Shown here: one piece after another, positions 25,300 to 37,070 of the stretch
Layout: each line of letters begins with the position of its first letter
How positions within the stretch are numbered: the stretch's first letter is position 1
DNA from: Allium sativum
Taxonomy: Eukaryota; Streptophyta; Magnoliopsida; Asparagales; Amaryllidaceae
Assembly: GCA_030737875.1 (NCBI GenBank)
Contig: CM060910.1
Location: 617,533,303-617,597,302, forward strand
Reading direction: 5' to 3'
Length of the DNA stretch: 64,000 bases
The notes under the pieces: generated by a model
The model's database searches: none
What the model was told of the DNA's origin: nothing
The model's input: only the letters and a program-made list of their open reading frames with translations
Made by a program: the position numbers and the translations under genes

Positions 25300-25302
25300 T
25301 TG

Positions 25303-25320
25303 TGGTATCATAGCTTTGGT
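25303..25320 (+). other. Primer binding site of family A
   Basis: tggtatcatagctttggt lies three bases after the LTR end. It differs from the common plant gypsy site tggtatcagagc at one position. Confidence 0.8.
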
Positions 25321-26307
25321 TTACAGAGCTCAAGAACAAGACACGTTGGAACCAAACAAAATAATTCATCAGAGACTGGATTAGTAATATCCAATGAGAA
25401 TGACTCATTAGAGATGGGATCAGTAGTATCCTAGAACGAGTGTAAAGAGTAGTGCTTTTAAAATAAAAATGAAAAACAAATTTTGTTTTGAAAATTTAAA
25501 TCTGATAATATGTATTTAAATATTTATTTTAATTTGATTTTGGACAATCGAGTATATGAAGATTTTGAATATACGCATAATTAACGTGTATTCGAAGTCT
25601 CAAATATACTGGATAGATATAGAATCACATTCTAGTCTCCTAGAGATGATTCTGATGATCACTATAACATCATCAGCGTTTATGTTCGAGTTTCGAAAGT
25701 GGGATATCTATATATTTCCAATTGATTGGTGTGAGATTAGATAGGATTTATTTGTTGTGATTTGGCATCAAAAATAGATTTTTAGTGTATGTAACAATTT
25801 ATGTGTTTGAAACGATAACCAACTAATTGATTGTTGATTGTGTTGTTTGATTATTGGTTTAATTAGTTAAAATATTGAACCAATAAGCAAAATTGAATCA
25901 AATATTGAACTGAATTGGAAATTTGTTGAAATTGCATTTATGTACATTCGTATATAATGAACAGGTCATAGCAAGGAAGCTAAGAAGAGGAATAAAATTG
26001 TATGCCTGACAAATAGGTACATGTTTACTATATTTATTGAGTTTGGAAGATTTTATGAGCTGATTGGCTAGTCGCTTGGCTTTTTCATTTTCTTTTGGAT
26101 TGGTGAGGGCCCTGCGTTTCTAGTTGCAGTTTTATAGGTCTCCCCGTACAACGGAGGTTATGGCGAAATTTTTCAAAAATTTTGTGTGTTAGCCAAAATT
26201 TTGAAGAATTGGAAAATTATTAAAAACTGAAAAGTTGAAGAATGAAAGCCAAAATGAAAGTTGAGTTGGTTAGTAAAACAACTTTCAGCTTTGTTCCTTT
26301 TTGAGGA

Positions 26308-26331
26308 CGAAAAGTTTTAAGTGGGAGAGAT
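26308..26331 (+). other. Polypurine tract of family A
   Basis: Purine-rich DNA ending aagtgggagagat directly before the 3' LTR start tgtaacaacgcg at 26332. Confidence 0.85.
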
Positions 26332-28898
26332 TGTAACAACGCGAAAAATCAGAACCAATTTAATTTTTTTTATTTTGGCTATTTTAATGAATGTTGAATA
26401 TTTAAAATGATCTATTTTAAATAATAACAACTAAAAATTTATTTGAATCGAAGTTAGAATATAAAAGTTTATATTAATTATAAAAGGAGTTAGAAAAGAC
26501 GTGGTAGTTTGAAAATTCGATTTCAAATTTCAATTGAATGTACATGATTCAAAATAAATTGGATTTTAGCAAAACCAGAAATATTTGAATCTGTTTGAAA
26601 ATATCTTTCCAATGAAAAATCCAGATTTCATAACGGGAATAAAAAGTTATGTCTAGTTGAAAATTCAGAATAGTCGCTATGGAAGTTAATATAATATACA
26701 GCCCTTAAAAACAGTCATTTTTCAAATGACCTCTGTTTTCGACGAAACAACTTTTGTTGGATTCGGAATGTCAAATTATTGCTAGATTCCAATTTACATA
26801 ATTTTTGGAATTAATATGTGAGCATGGTAAATTTATATATGTTCGATAATTTTAGTTTGAATTTAATCGACTGGAAAATTACCGTTTTTCAAACGGTCTC
26901 CAAATTTGATGAAATTAGTTTTGTTAGGACCGTATCGTCAAAACATGGCTAGATTTATTTTTCTGTACTTTTCGGAGTCAGCATGTGGCCTCGGTAAATT
27001 AAAATGTGCATTTGAATTTAAAATATATTGATTTATATTTTACATTTAACGAAAACTGATCGAAACGCTCGAATGGAGTTAGAGGACATATCCCATTGTG
27101 TTCGGAATGGAGGTATTTAGCTAGGGGCGTCAGTCATTGGGTTCGATTTTGGGTTCGAATGAAAAATCACCTTTTTGGGACTTGAATTAAATAATATATA
27201 TATATATATATATCCCCCTACCTTCTCAGAAGTCAACGATCAAAAAAATAAAAGAAAAAAAACCCGCTGCCCTTTCCCGCCCATCGCCCCCTTTACCAGA
27301 GCCGCTGCCCCCTCACATTGCAGGCCGTTGCACCTCTAGCACTGTGCCTCCTTCCTTCGATCCCTCCTCCGGCCAAACCCCCTCCACCTTCTCCAATTGA
27401 ACCCCAACGCGCCAAACACCCCAAAATCCTTAACATCCGCCATGGCCCACCCTAGCCGCCGTCGGAGCTGGTGCACCCCTCACGCCCTCCGACGATCCAT
27501 CCCCTAAGGCCAGCCTTCGCCCTTTACCACCCAATGCCGCCGGTATGTTTTTTTATTTCTTTATTTGTGTAATTAAAAATGTAATTTTTATATAAATAAC
27601 TTATTTTTAAAAATATTATTTTTATATAGGAAACTAATAAATAAAAATGTGATTTTAATTTATATATTAACAATATAAAACTTTGATCTTTATATGTTTG
27701 AAGCGATTAAAAAATTTTGATCTTTATATATTCATTAGCGATACAAAGATTTGATCTTATATATTCATTAGCTATATAAAAATTTGGTCTTTATATATTC
27801 ATTAGCAATATAAAAATGTGATTTTTTTATATATTAACAATATAAAAAATTTAATATATATATATATATATATATATAGTGAAGTGATTAAAATGTTATT
27901 TATATATATATAAGGTTAGAATAAAAATGTGATATATATATAAGTTTAGAATAAAAATGCGATTTTTATTTATATTGTAGCAAAATAAAAATGTGATTTT
28001 ATTATGAAAGAGCATAGGAAAAATATATGATTTTTAATATGTATAGAAAAAGTAAGATTTTTAATTATAAAAAGACAGGATTTTTAGTTATGTAAAAAAA
28101 TCCGATTTTTAATTATATATGCCATTAGAATAAAAATATGATTTTTATAGAAGTGATTATAGAATAAAAATATGATTTTCATATGGAAACTAATTTGCAA
28201 AAATGCGATTTTTAATATATAAACATCATATTAAAAATGTGTTTTTTACTACGAACAGCGTGAAAAAGATTGCGTTGGAATTTCGGGCAAATTCAAAATA
28301 TTCAGAAACTCAAAAATAAAACTGGCGGAGTGGAACCCAAAGGCGAGAACTACTCACTCTAATTTTATTTTCTAGTTAAATATATATACTAGGATGCAGA
28401 CGGTGCTTAGAAGCACCCGACACCTTTGATTGAAACCATGGATGTTTGGTTGTTTTTTTGATTGGTTTATTTGTTTGAATTTTGTTTGGGAAGTGAAATG
28501 GATTGATTAGAATTGGTATGTGTATGGCGCGAGCCAGTACTAGGCGAGGGATAAGGCTAGACCTTATCCCGGTTCTAGAACCGCGCCGTTATGTTGCCGA
28601 AATTTTCTAAAAATGTTAGAACAACAAAAATATCATTTTTATTGTATAAATGAACTATATAAAATATTCATGTGTTGAAATAAATATTTTATCATTAAAA
28701 ATATAATTTTTAATGAGTATATGAATGAAAATAAATATTCATTTACAAATCGGACGATTTGTTTATGTACACTCATTTGACTGATATTGATTGGGATGAT
28801 ATATTTTACACATCGCCCAACTACATAAATAAAACCGGTGTATGTTGATTGAAACCCCACACGGGTATTGGAATGATATTTGACATACACTAATCGCA
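26332..28898 (+). mobile_element. Family A 3' LTR, truncated
   Basis: Collinear with 7332-9845 of the 5' LTR: same promoter layout (27195-27230), GC-rich leader (27260-27540), donor-like GTATGT at 27543, palindromic array (27560-28250). Homology stops abruptly after gacatacactaatcgcaat near 28898, so about 60% of the LTR is missing. The leader ATG at about 27441 opens a 22-codon frame (MAHPSRRRRSW...) with no recognisable function. Confidence 0.85.
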
Positions 28899-29506
28899 AT
28901 TCTTCTGTACATAAGTATATAGTGCTATTGTCTATCCTATATTAAAATATGTATAATCTATCGTACATGTAAGAAATATATAAAAGTATGTACATATAAG
29001 CATGCTGCTATATAATCTAATATCTGGAATGTATATGTATATGTGTATAATGTATGCACTGCTATGTACATTTCAATGCAAAGTTTTGATGCAAGAATTT
29101 GATATAGAAATTTGTAGAATTTCTGATATGTGGGTATGAGTGATTGTGTGTGTGTATGCACACGCTTGCGAGTCATGAATGAAAATCTGGCAATACTTGA
29201 ATTTATTGATATTGTATATTATTTTGAAAGACAAACTTGGTATTACTATACATATTTAATATGTATATGGGCCTTAAACCAATTCATATGTAAATGGCTA
29301 ACAGTTGTTCTAGACGAAACGACTAAGTGCAAAAATAATAATTAATCTGATGCATGCGTTTAGTATATAAATGGTAACGTGACCAGTAAAATTTATAATT
29401 GTTCAAAAGGTTAAAATAGGCATACTTCCTATATATATAACATTGAATTTAAATATATATACTTTAGGAAGCGGCATAAACATTCAAACATTTTTTTCCT
29501 TCTTCA
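28899..29506. other. Unassigned AT-rich sequence before the LINE
   Basis: About 0.6 kb with no homology to other parts of the window and no convincing coding frame. It contains tg/ac-rich patches (tgtgtgtgtatg near 29147) and the 5' untranslated part of the LINE, which must begin somewhere here since LINE ORF1 starts at 29507. The left edge coincides with the truncation of the family A 3' LTR. Confidence 0.5.
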
Positions 29507-30542
29507 ATGGCGGACGTAACCGCTCCCACCAAACAAACACGTTCTCCTTGTGCCAAAACTACCCAACAACGCCCTCAGCCTTCCCAAACACCATCGTCCT
29601 CCTCAGTTCGGCCTTCTACTACCTTTGCAAATACCGTCAAATCTTACAAATCTTCTTCCTCTAATGATCGTACACTGGAATATGTCGAACCCCACATTGA
29701 ATACATTTTTATCCCTGAATGCATCTTCAAAGAATCTGAGAATTCTTGGATCAACACTATCGCTATTATTCTTATCGACTTCAGACTTTCGGTTGTTAAA
29801 CTTGAAGACTATATCTCCAGAGTCTGAAAATAATCCTCCAACTATCATCTTCACATATCTCCGGAATACAACTACGCAGTTCAGTTTGACAATAGCAGTG
29901 ACTATCAAAAAGTTTTTGAGTGTCCACATTATTCATACTTCAGCAAACTGTTAATTGTAGAAGTGTGGAGTCCTAGCTTTAACTAATCCAAATTTAATAC
30001 ATCATATGTACATATTTGGGCTCAACTACATAACCTCCCTTTGGAGGTGTGGACAAAGAATGCTTTACAAATGATTGCTCGTTTTATAGCCAAACCAGCT
30101 CTCCTTGATGTTAAAACTGCTTCAAAGACCTTTACCAAATTTGTGCGCATTCAATCGGAAATCTACCTGTCTATTGAACTGAAAAGAACCATTCCTCTTC
30201 TTCTTCATAATGGTAGAAAACTTGATATTAATGTTGAATACGAATACATTACTCCCAAGTGTTCCCAACAGTTTCAGCCATCAGGACAATTTTCATGAAG
30301 TTGTTCATGGGCCTCGTTGGATACTAGAAGGGTTGTCTGATATTGCCTCCGCTTCAACTGCTCCAAAACTAGATGCCAATCTCACCAAACCTGATGCTTC
30401 TTCCGTCAATTTGCCATCCGATATCAGACAGGATGTTCTTGGACATATAGTTGACACTTTGCATGAAAAGCCTGCACATGAAACACAACAAGATGCATCA
30501 AGATTGGTTGATATTAACCCGTCCTACCTTCGTAAAAAATAG
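29507..30542 (+). pseudogene. LINE (L1-type) ORF1 remnant
   Basis: Starts at ATG 29507 (MADVTAPTKQ...) in a Ser/Thr/Pro-rich region typical of L1 ORF1 N-termini. After a frame change and stops near 29827-29990, a second frame carries YVHIWAQLHNLPLEVWTK (about 30005-30060), the hallmark of the DUF4283-type ORF1 domain of plant L1 LINEs, followed by a poorly preserved zinc-knuckle position (CSQQFQPSGQF, near 30260-30290) and a hydrophilic tail in another frame to 30542. Its role would be binding LINE RNA. As it stands it cannot encode a full product. Confidence 0.75.
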
Positions 30543-30559
30543 AGCGCATCCCCTTCAAA

Positions 30560-31018
30560 ATGACATTCATGATGTGGAACGTCATGGGACTGAATACATC
30601 TAAACGTATAACGGACGTACTTAATCTTCTGAACACAACTAAACCAAATATCAATGGTTTAGTTGAAAATAAACTAAAATCTATTAATCTGTCTGTTTTT
30701 ATTTCAAAGATTCCTTCTTCGTGCCAGTATTTAACTAACAATTCATCCAATTCCTTCGGTCGTATTTTGCTTCTTTGGGATTCTACAGTTTGTTATATTC
30801 AACAACTTAATGCTTCATTCCAACATGTCACAGTTCAAGCAACTAACAAAGGTTTTTTTGCATGACATTCACTACTATTTATGGTAGTAATAGCTTCTAT
30901 GAAAGGCAGTCACCATGGCATTATTTAATAGATCAGTCTACATACATCTCCAATCCTTGGCTTATCATGGGGGATTTTAATAATATTTTATCAACTTCAG
31001 ATAAAAAGGTAGTTTACC
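30560..31018 (+). pseudogene. LINE ORF2 endonuclease fragment
   Basis: Begins 17 bp after the ORF1 stop, as in bicistronic L1 elements. The N-terminus MMWNVMGLN is the start of the apurinic-type endonuclease/exonuclease/phosphatase domain. INGLVENKLK corresponds to the catalytic glutamate motif and GRILLLWDS follows. After a frame change near 30865, TIYGSN and PWLIMGDFNNIL match the GDFN motif. The frame ends where a minus-strand LTR begins at 31019. Reverse transcriptase is not present before that break. Confidence 0.82.
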
Positions 31019-32084
31019 TGAAACACTCCATGTCTGTTAATGTCACTCACTAAGGGAATGCATTATGTTTTGTGAAGCGCTATAGGTAAACAGACACAGA
31101 ATAATTACAAGTCAGAGATGAATAAGGCAGCAGCGGAAAATTTAAACTTTTATTTCAAACATAAGTCATAATAGCGTGGTCCACAATTTCATATGTCACA
31201 AAAACTATTACAATAAAAATACTTCTGTCTCGCACCATCAAAGTATTTAAGTAAATAAAAAAGCATCATTCCCCAAAGAGTTAAGCCATAGTAGAGTCAA
31301 GAACCTGAGCCAACTTCAGAATTAGCTCCTAACAAGATGATATCTGATTCCTGATTAAGTATGAGTGTTTCTTCCCTGAGAATCTAGGGGGGGAACAGAA
31401 GAAAGAAGGAGAAACAACAGGGTCAGACATAAAGTCTGGCAAGTCTAGTTACTTTTAGCTAGTAGATGATTAAAAGCAACATGATAGGCATATAAAGTGG
31501 ATAAGAGTGAGATCACTTCGTAAATGGTAGGTGTGACAAGGTAAGCAAGTTAAGGTATATGTGCCTCACAATGATTACTCTGCATTATTACTGGTATAAC
31601 TGAAATGAAATGATCCCTTCCACTATAAGTTGGTAGGCTTAGGTCATACATCCAAGTATACCCTAACCACTACCCAAATTGATCGGCTCCCTACCTTGTA
31701 GATATCTTGTGCTACCCCAACAGTAGGAGGTATCACTTCCTAAAGTGGCAACCTATGGTGTGCACAATCATATCTATGGGTGTCACTGTCGTCTTAGCCC
31801 CCTCTGCCTTGCCCATGCATGCGCATATCCCCGGTCGGTTTGCTCCGCCCACACCATCCGCATCGTTTGGATCTCTTACAATCAATCAGTAAGCGTGCCC
31901 CTTTTCCGCCTAGTACGGAGGTCTTTACTTGATACCAACTTCGGGTTACTGACTGAAATGGGTCCCTCCCAATATGATACAAGCTCTCCCCCTTGTCTTG
32001 TAATACCACTAGGTTTTCTAATGACTATGTATACCCTTAGGTGTCTTTAATTACATAGCCCTATACTAGTTATGCTTACCCTAA

Positions 32085-32220
32085 AGGGTGTCTTTAATTA
32101 CATAACTTTATTACATTATCCACCCGTTATGTATACCACTAGGTGTCTTTAATTACATAACCCTATTACACTATTTACTGGTTATGTATACCACTAGGTG
32201 TTTTAATTACATAACCTTAT
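32085..32220. repeat. Hairpin units with an altered stem (B3 LTR)
   Basis: Two clear units (about 32124-32161 and 32180-32216) with gttatgta ... tacataac ends around ccactaggtgt, plus a degenerate unit to the left. Compared with the ggttaagt/acttaacc stems of B1, both stem arms have changed together. Confidence 0.8.
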
Positions 32221-33584
32221 TGGGTTAAGTACGTAGGCCTATATATTCATATTACCCATCCCCTCTAATTTACTTAACCTACCACTACCCATCCAATTTT
32301 ACTTAACCCTAACTTAAGTCCATAGTCATATTAAATTAGGTAAAGTAGTCCATTTCTTGACCATGTCCAATTATGGTTATAATGGGCTAGACCTCCCACA
32401 TTAGGCCTTCAACGTGAGGATGCTGGATATGCCGGTCGGGTCCAGATAGTCTTATTCTACAGTTGGGCCTAACCTCATGTCTTAGCCCGATTCGTATTTG
32501 CGTACTTAGACCTCCCACATTAGGCTCAACATTAGTGGTTGTTAGATATGTTGGTCAGGTCCGAGCAGACTTCCACCACTAATGTAACATAACCTCGTGT
32601 CATAAGTACAATTTACAATTCCTAATTGTAAATTACTAAATATTCCAAATTAATCCAAATTTACTTATGTCATCATAGGTAGCTATTTCTAAGTTTTCCC
32701 CATTTGAATTACATGTCCCTTTTCATATTAAACATTACATAAATCATGCCAATTATAATCCCTTTCCCCCATTCTCTCTCTAACATATTCGTACGTAATT
32801 TCGGCGGCATCTAGGCTATAAAGTAGCCTAGTTAAAATAATAAAAAGGGAATATGATGAGGGTAGTAGTTTCAACATGTCTTGGCATAAACATGAACATA
32901 AACTGGCATAGTAACAAAGCAAATGGACATGTGATTAACATCTTAATAAAGTGGACATCAAACTAGTAACTTGTTGCAATCACTATGACGTTTAAGCAAG
33001 CATAATGAGATCTAGATGTAACATTAGGTGTCCAATCATGTTTAGATCAAAAGGCAGATTCACGTGTCAAGTTTACAACATATATCAGTGTATCACAATA
33101 TGACAGGTGAAAGGTGATTAACATAAAGGTCTAGATCCAAGTAATGTCACAATTATCCAAATTAATATATGTACTTCCATCATAACCTTGTTACAATTCA
33201 AGATCCATATAAACATCATAATCGAATCACCACAATTATATTAGATCTAGGAAATTAGATCTGTCATGACATAGGATAAAATTTCATATTAACACGGAAT
33301 CATACTTTACAACATATCCAATTCATTATCTATCAAAGCATATTTTATCTATCTAAACCTAAAAGTAATCTAGAAACTCACAGCGTTAGGTTTAGAGAAT
33401 TTAGGAAGAATGGATCTAGAATTTCTGAATTTGGTTTGTAGAGTATGTTATTGTAGAAATGGTTCAGTTCGCACTCCTACAACATATGGTCTCTATGACT
33501 CCCAATGAAGAGAATATGAAAAATATGACACTTATATATAGCTGCCAGACCCCCTGAAACTGAGTGCCACCTCAACCCTAGGGG

Positions 33585-33670
33585 TTTCGACACCCCTGTG
33601 GGTGGGTCGACCCCTAGGTCGACACCCCTCTAGAGGGGTCGACCCCCTAGAGTGGGAATTTTGCTGCTCA
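33585..33670 (-). promoter_or_regulatory. Decayed E2F-like palindrome plus GTCGAC repeats (B3 LTR)
   Basis: The GTCGAC motifs are well preserved (for example gtcgacacccctctagag). The palindrome has decayed to gagtgggaattttgctgctc at 33651-33670, about 278-297 bp from the LTR start. Confidence 0.5.
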
Positions 33671-33948
33671 GAGGAAAATTTCAAATTTGAATTCTCTGGA
33701 TAGGATTGCTCACTCATCTCTGACTCACCTCTGACTCATGTGTATATATAAAATCTCCGTCCATGTACAAATTTAAAACTCTCATAACTTCTTCATACGA
33801 TGTCCATTTTACGCAAACTAAATGTCTATTTTGATTAGAATTTCGAGACGGACACAATGATGCAGTTCGTTTCCTCTAACTCTTAACATTAAATTAATTA
33901 TTATTTAATTTATTCTCTTTATGTCGTTTGAAAATTTGGGGTGTTACA

Positions 33949-34079
33949 TTCTCCCTTACTCAAAGGATTTCGTTACCGAATTTGCTAAGTTGAAAAGAAT
34001 GCATATCCTACCATCCATCATCCATCTACGCATCCAACAACAACTGGCATCCATTGTCCTTAAAGTTTTCTAATGCTTA
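33949..34079 (-). mobile_element. B3 internal fragment with polypurine tract
   Basis: Begins with ttctcccttactcaaagg (minus-strand polypurine tract gagtaagggagaa) next to the LTR and continues through catccatcatccatctacgc and ccattgtcctta, matching 16390-16515 of B1. It breaks off at ctaatgctta, where a different LTR starts at 34080. Confidence 0.8.
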
Positions 34080-37023
34080 TGTAAAGGCCCATAAATCCGT
34101 ACCAATTTAAGCTAACTAATTACAACTCAAATGACACGAAATTACGAATCTTTAATAGAAAGAAGTTAGAGGATAGGAAGTAGAAAGATAGAACTAATAG
34201 AATAGAAGAGTAAGAAGAACATCAGAACCTCACAGCAAAACAAGTAAAGTATAATATCAAATCTCTTTATACAAAAAGAAGCTGTATATATACATACCAA
34301 TCATCAGAGTACATCATATATCGGACACGTCGGAAATACACTCCAAATAACAATGGTGAAGCCTCCTACTTCCAGCTCTTGAACTCCAAGAGGAACTGAA
34401 CCTGTAAATGTACTCGGTCTGACCCGAGCACATTTGATTTAAAATAAAATTCACTTTGTTCAGTCTGGAATACTTTCAGCGGTAAACTCACGACAAACAA
34501 CATATTTAATTTTCGAAATCCCTTTTGGAGGAAAGGATAATAGTAAGACCAGCCCAAAGATACAGAAACAAAAACAAGAACAAATACGAATTTTCTCTAG
34601 ATCGATGACAATACATCCTGCTTGGGTATGACCCAACTAGCTATGTTGCTTGCCCGATTTCTGTCATTTCCCGGTTGTGAGGCTAGAGGCTACGTCTATC
34701 TTTTCGGAACATCTGGTCACCATTCACTTTGAATGCCACATCGTCAGATCTGTTAAACCACTAATTGACGTCCGCAAATATATTATGGGTGTTAAGCAAG
34801 AGAATTTCTCCGCCACCATACTTGGTATATTTGTAAAAATCAACGTACGTGACCCTAAGGAAACACTCTGTCAGACACTCATCCATATAAGTCATCCAGG
34901 GACAGGATGAACCGAAGGCACCCTCCTACTGCATCCTTATATGGGAATCACCCCAAGAATCAGTACTGAGTAGTATTTGCAATCCTTAAATTCCAATCAC
35001 GAAAAAATCACAGTGTATCTCTTTTGTGGGAGCGACCTAGTGATTATAAGTAGTTCTTCCATTTCATCGAGATCTACGGTCTTCAATGCTCCATCTTCAA
35101 TTACTGTAGTTCGTTTCGTACGCAACGTTGGATCGAAGTGGTTTTGGGTCTAATTCCCATCCCGGTATCTTCGAAACAACACGTCAAAAGGCCCAATAGA
35201 ATATTTCATTGATAATCGGTGTTTTAACTATCAATGTCAATAATATTGTTAAGTACATTGGCAGCTCCGACCCTTTAATAAAACTCATTCATTTAAACCA
35301 TTATATCGATTTAGTATCGTTATAGTATTATAAAACTTCTCATTTCCTTTATCTTGGGAATATCACTTTATATCCTTTAATTCTTTTTTTTTCTTTACTT
35401 CGGAAAATATTGATATATTATCCGCCTGATGGTATAACTCCAGTTATTAATTCTCGTACGGCCAAAACAATGTTAAGCGACATTGTTGTTATTATATAAC
35501 TCAATTAATTTTATTAAATTTTAGACTTCAAAGTTTTCTCTTTATATAATTTAAATTCAAATAATTACTTTTGTTTCCCGTTTAACATAACCTTTTCCAT
35601 TTCTTTGAAAACATCATTGTTTACTTATTACTTAGAACAAGAATATCTCGACCCATAATATTTCATTATACTTTGACTCAAGCAAACAAATGTTAAGTTA
35701 TACATTTGTTTATTTTTAAACCAATCATTTAATTATAATTTAAAACTTGTCACTGTTGCAATGTAATAAACTAATCCCAAATCCTTTACCATTTAAGCTG
35801 ATATTATCCCTCGATAATAGTGAAGCCGTTCAAGTTGGGGTATTATAATTACCTCTCAGTCCTTGATCGACAACGGTCTTATCTTAAGATAATAAAAGTT
35901 TGAAACTTAAAAATCCAATATATTTCCCCATTTCCATTTATTATTTAATATGGTTTTATAAACCATTTTCTTTCATTCGGAAACCCACTTTATTTTCTAA
36001 TTCCTTTTTACTTAATTCGTTAATTAAGTAAATCATATACTAAATCTTTGCTTAGCATCCTTTTACACAACTTCCTTTATAACTTGGATTTGTTATTCAT
36101 TTACTGAATCTTTAGGCTAATCCATTTTTAGTGACCTATTATAACTTAGTTGGTTTTAATGCCAAAAGCCATTTACCTTTTCCCTTTTGTTTACAATTGT
36201 TTTACTTAAGCAAATTCTTAGGTAAACGTTCATTTAAAAGCACTCCATTTGATTTTGATCCTACTTTACAAAACTCGGAGTTTTTATATTCTTCTTTGCC
36301 CGATTCAATTTAGAACCTCATACCCTTGCTTGTTTCTTAAATGAAACCATTAAAAGATAAATCACTTTTATAAGCTTTATCATCAAATTTGAAGTAAAAT
36401 AAGTTTTACTTCAATATTAACTAATAATGCATTATTAGACATAATAATAATTTATTAAAGTAAATAATTAAATAAACAACTTTGAACCGTAGTTAATTAA
36501 AGATAAATTAACTATTTAGAGCATTCATTAAATCTTAACGATCGTTCATAACTATTATGTTTAATTAATCTAATATTCAATCTTCATTAATTCGTTAGTT
36601 TCGTTAACTTATAACATTAATTAATGGATTTATACTAATCCCTCTTTTTAACTTCATTAACTCAATGATACCATTTAATTGTTTTAAATAAATAGTTATT
36701 CCAATTCCCTAACCCGTCCATTAATTGATACTTTCCTATTTATAAAATCTTAATAACAACATAAGAATTCATTATATATATAATGCTTAATAATTTATTT
36801 AAACCATGATTATAAATAAACATATATTTATAATCCTTTTATTTTAATAACTTTTATAAAATATATTCGAAAGCTTTGATTTAGTTATAAAGATATATTT
36901 TATAACACAAAACTCCTCAGTTCGCCTAACGGCAGAACAACGTCTTTAAACGATGGATATCAGGTCATCTGCTACCAATAACTTAATCGATAATATCCGT
37001 TGATTAAAACATAACAAGCATTG

Positions 37024-37070
<47 letters not shown>

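Larger units (their letters stand above)
25300..26331 (+). mobile_element. Family A internal region, non-coding
   Basis: Only about 1.03 kb separates the two LTRs. It begins with a tRNA-Met-like primer site and ends with a purine-rich tract. Between them I find no gag, protease, RT or integrase motif. The 3' end (gaggacgaaaag then ttttaagtgggagaga) resembles the tail of chromoviral gypsy elements (Tekay/Del group), suggesting a non-autonomous derivative of the LARD type. Lineage is inference. Confidence 0.8.
31019..33948 (-). mobile_element. Family B3 LTR inserted in the LINE
   Basis: On the minus strand it starts tgtaacaccccaaat at 33948 and ends at 31019 in a decayed terminus (forward tgaaacactcc instead of tgtaacacccc). 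It shares the layout of B1: E2F/GTCGAC block at 33585-33670, hairpin units at about 31990-32220, G-rich (minus: C-rich) tract near 31387, and the conserved end block tgtcactcactaagggaatgc. At 2930 bp it is shorter than the B1 and B2 LTRs. Continuation into 33949-34079 shows it is a 3' LTR. Confidence 0.85.

Noticed and set aside
29603..29929. 108-codon minus-strand frame
   Set aside because: It is a shadow of LINE ORF1, whose plus-strand frames carry the recognisable DUF4283-type motif.
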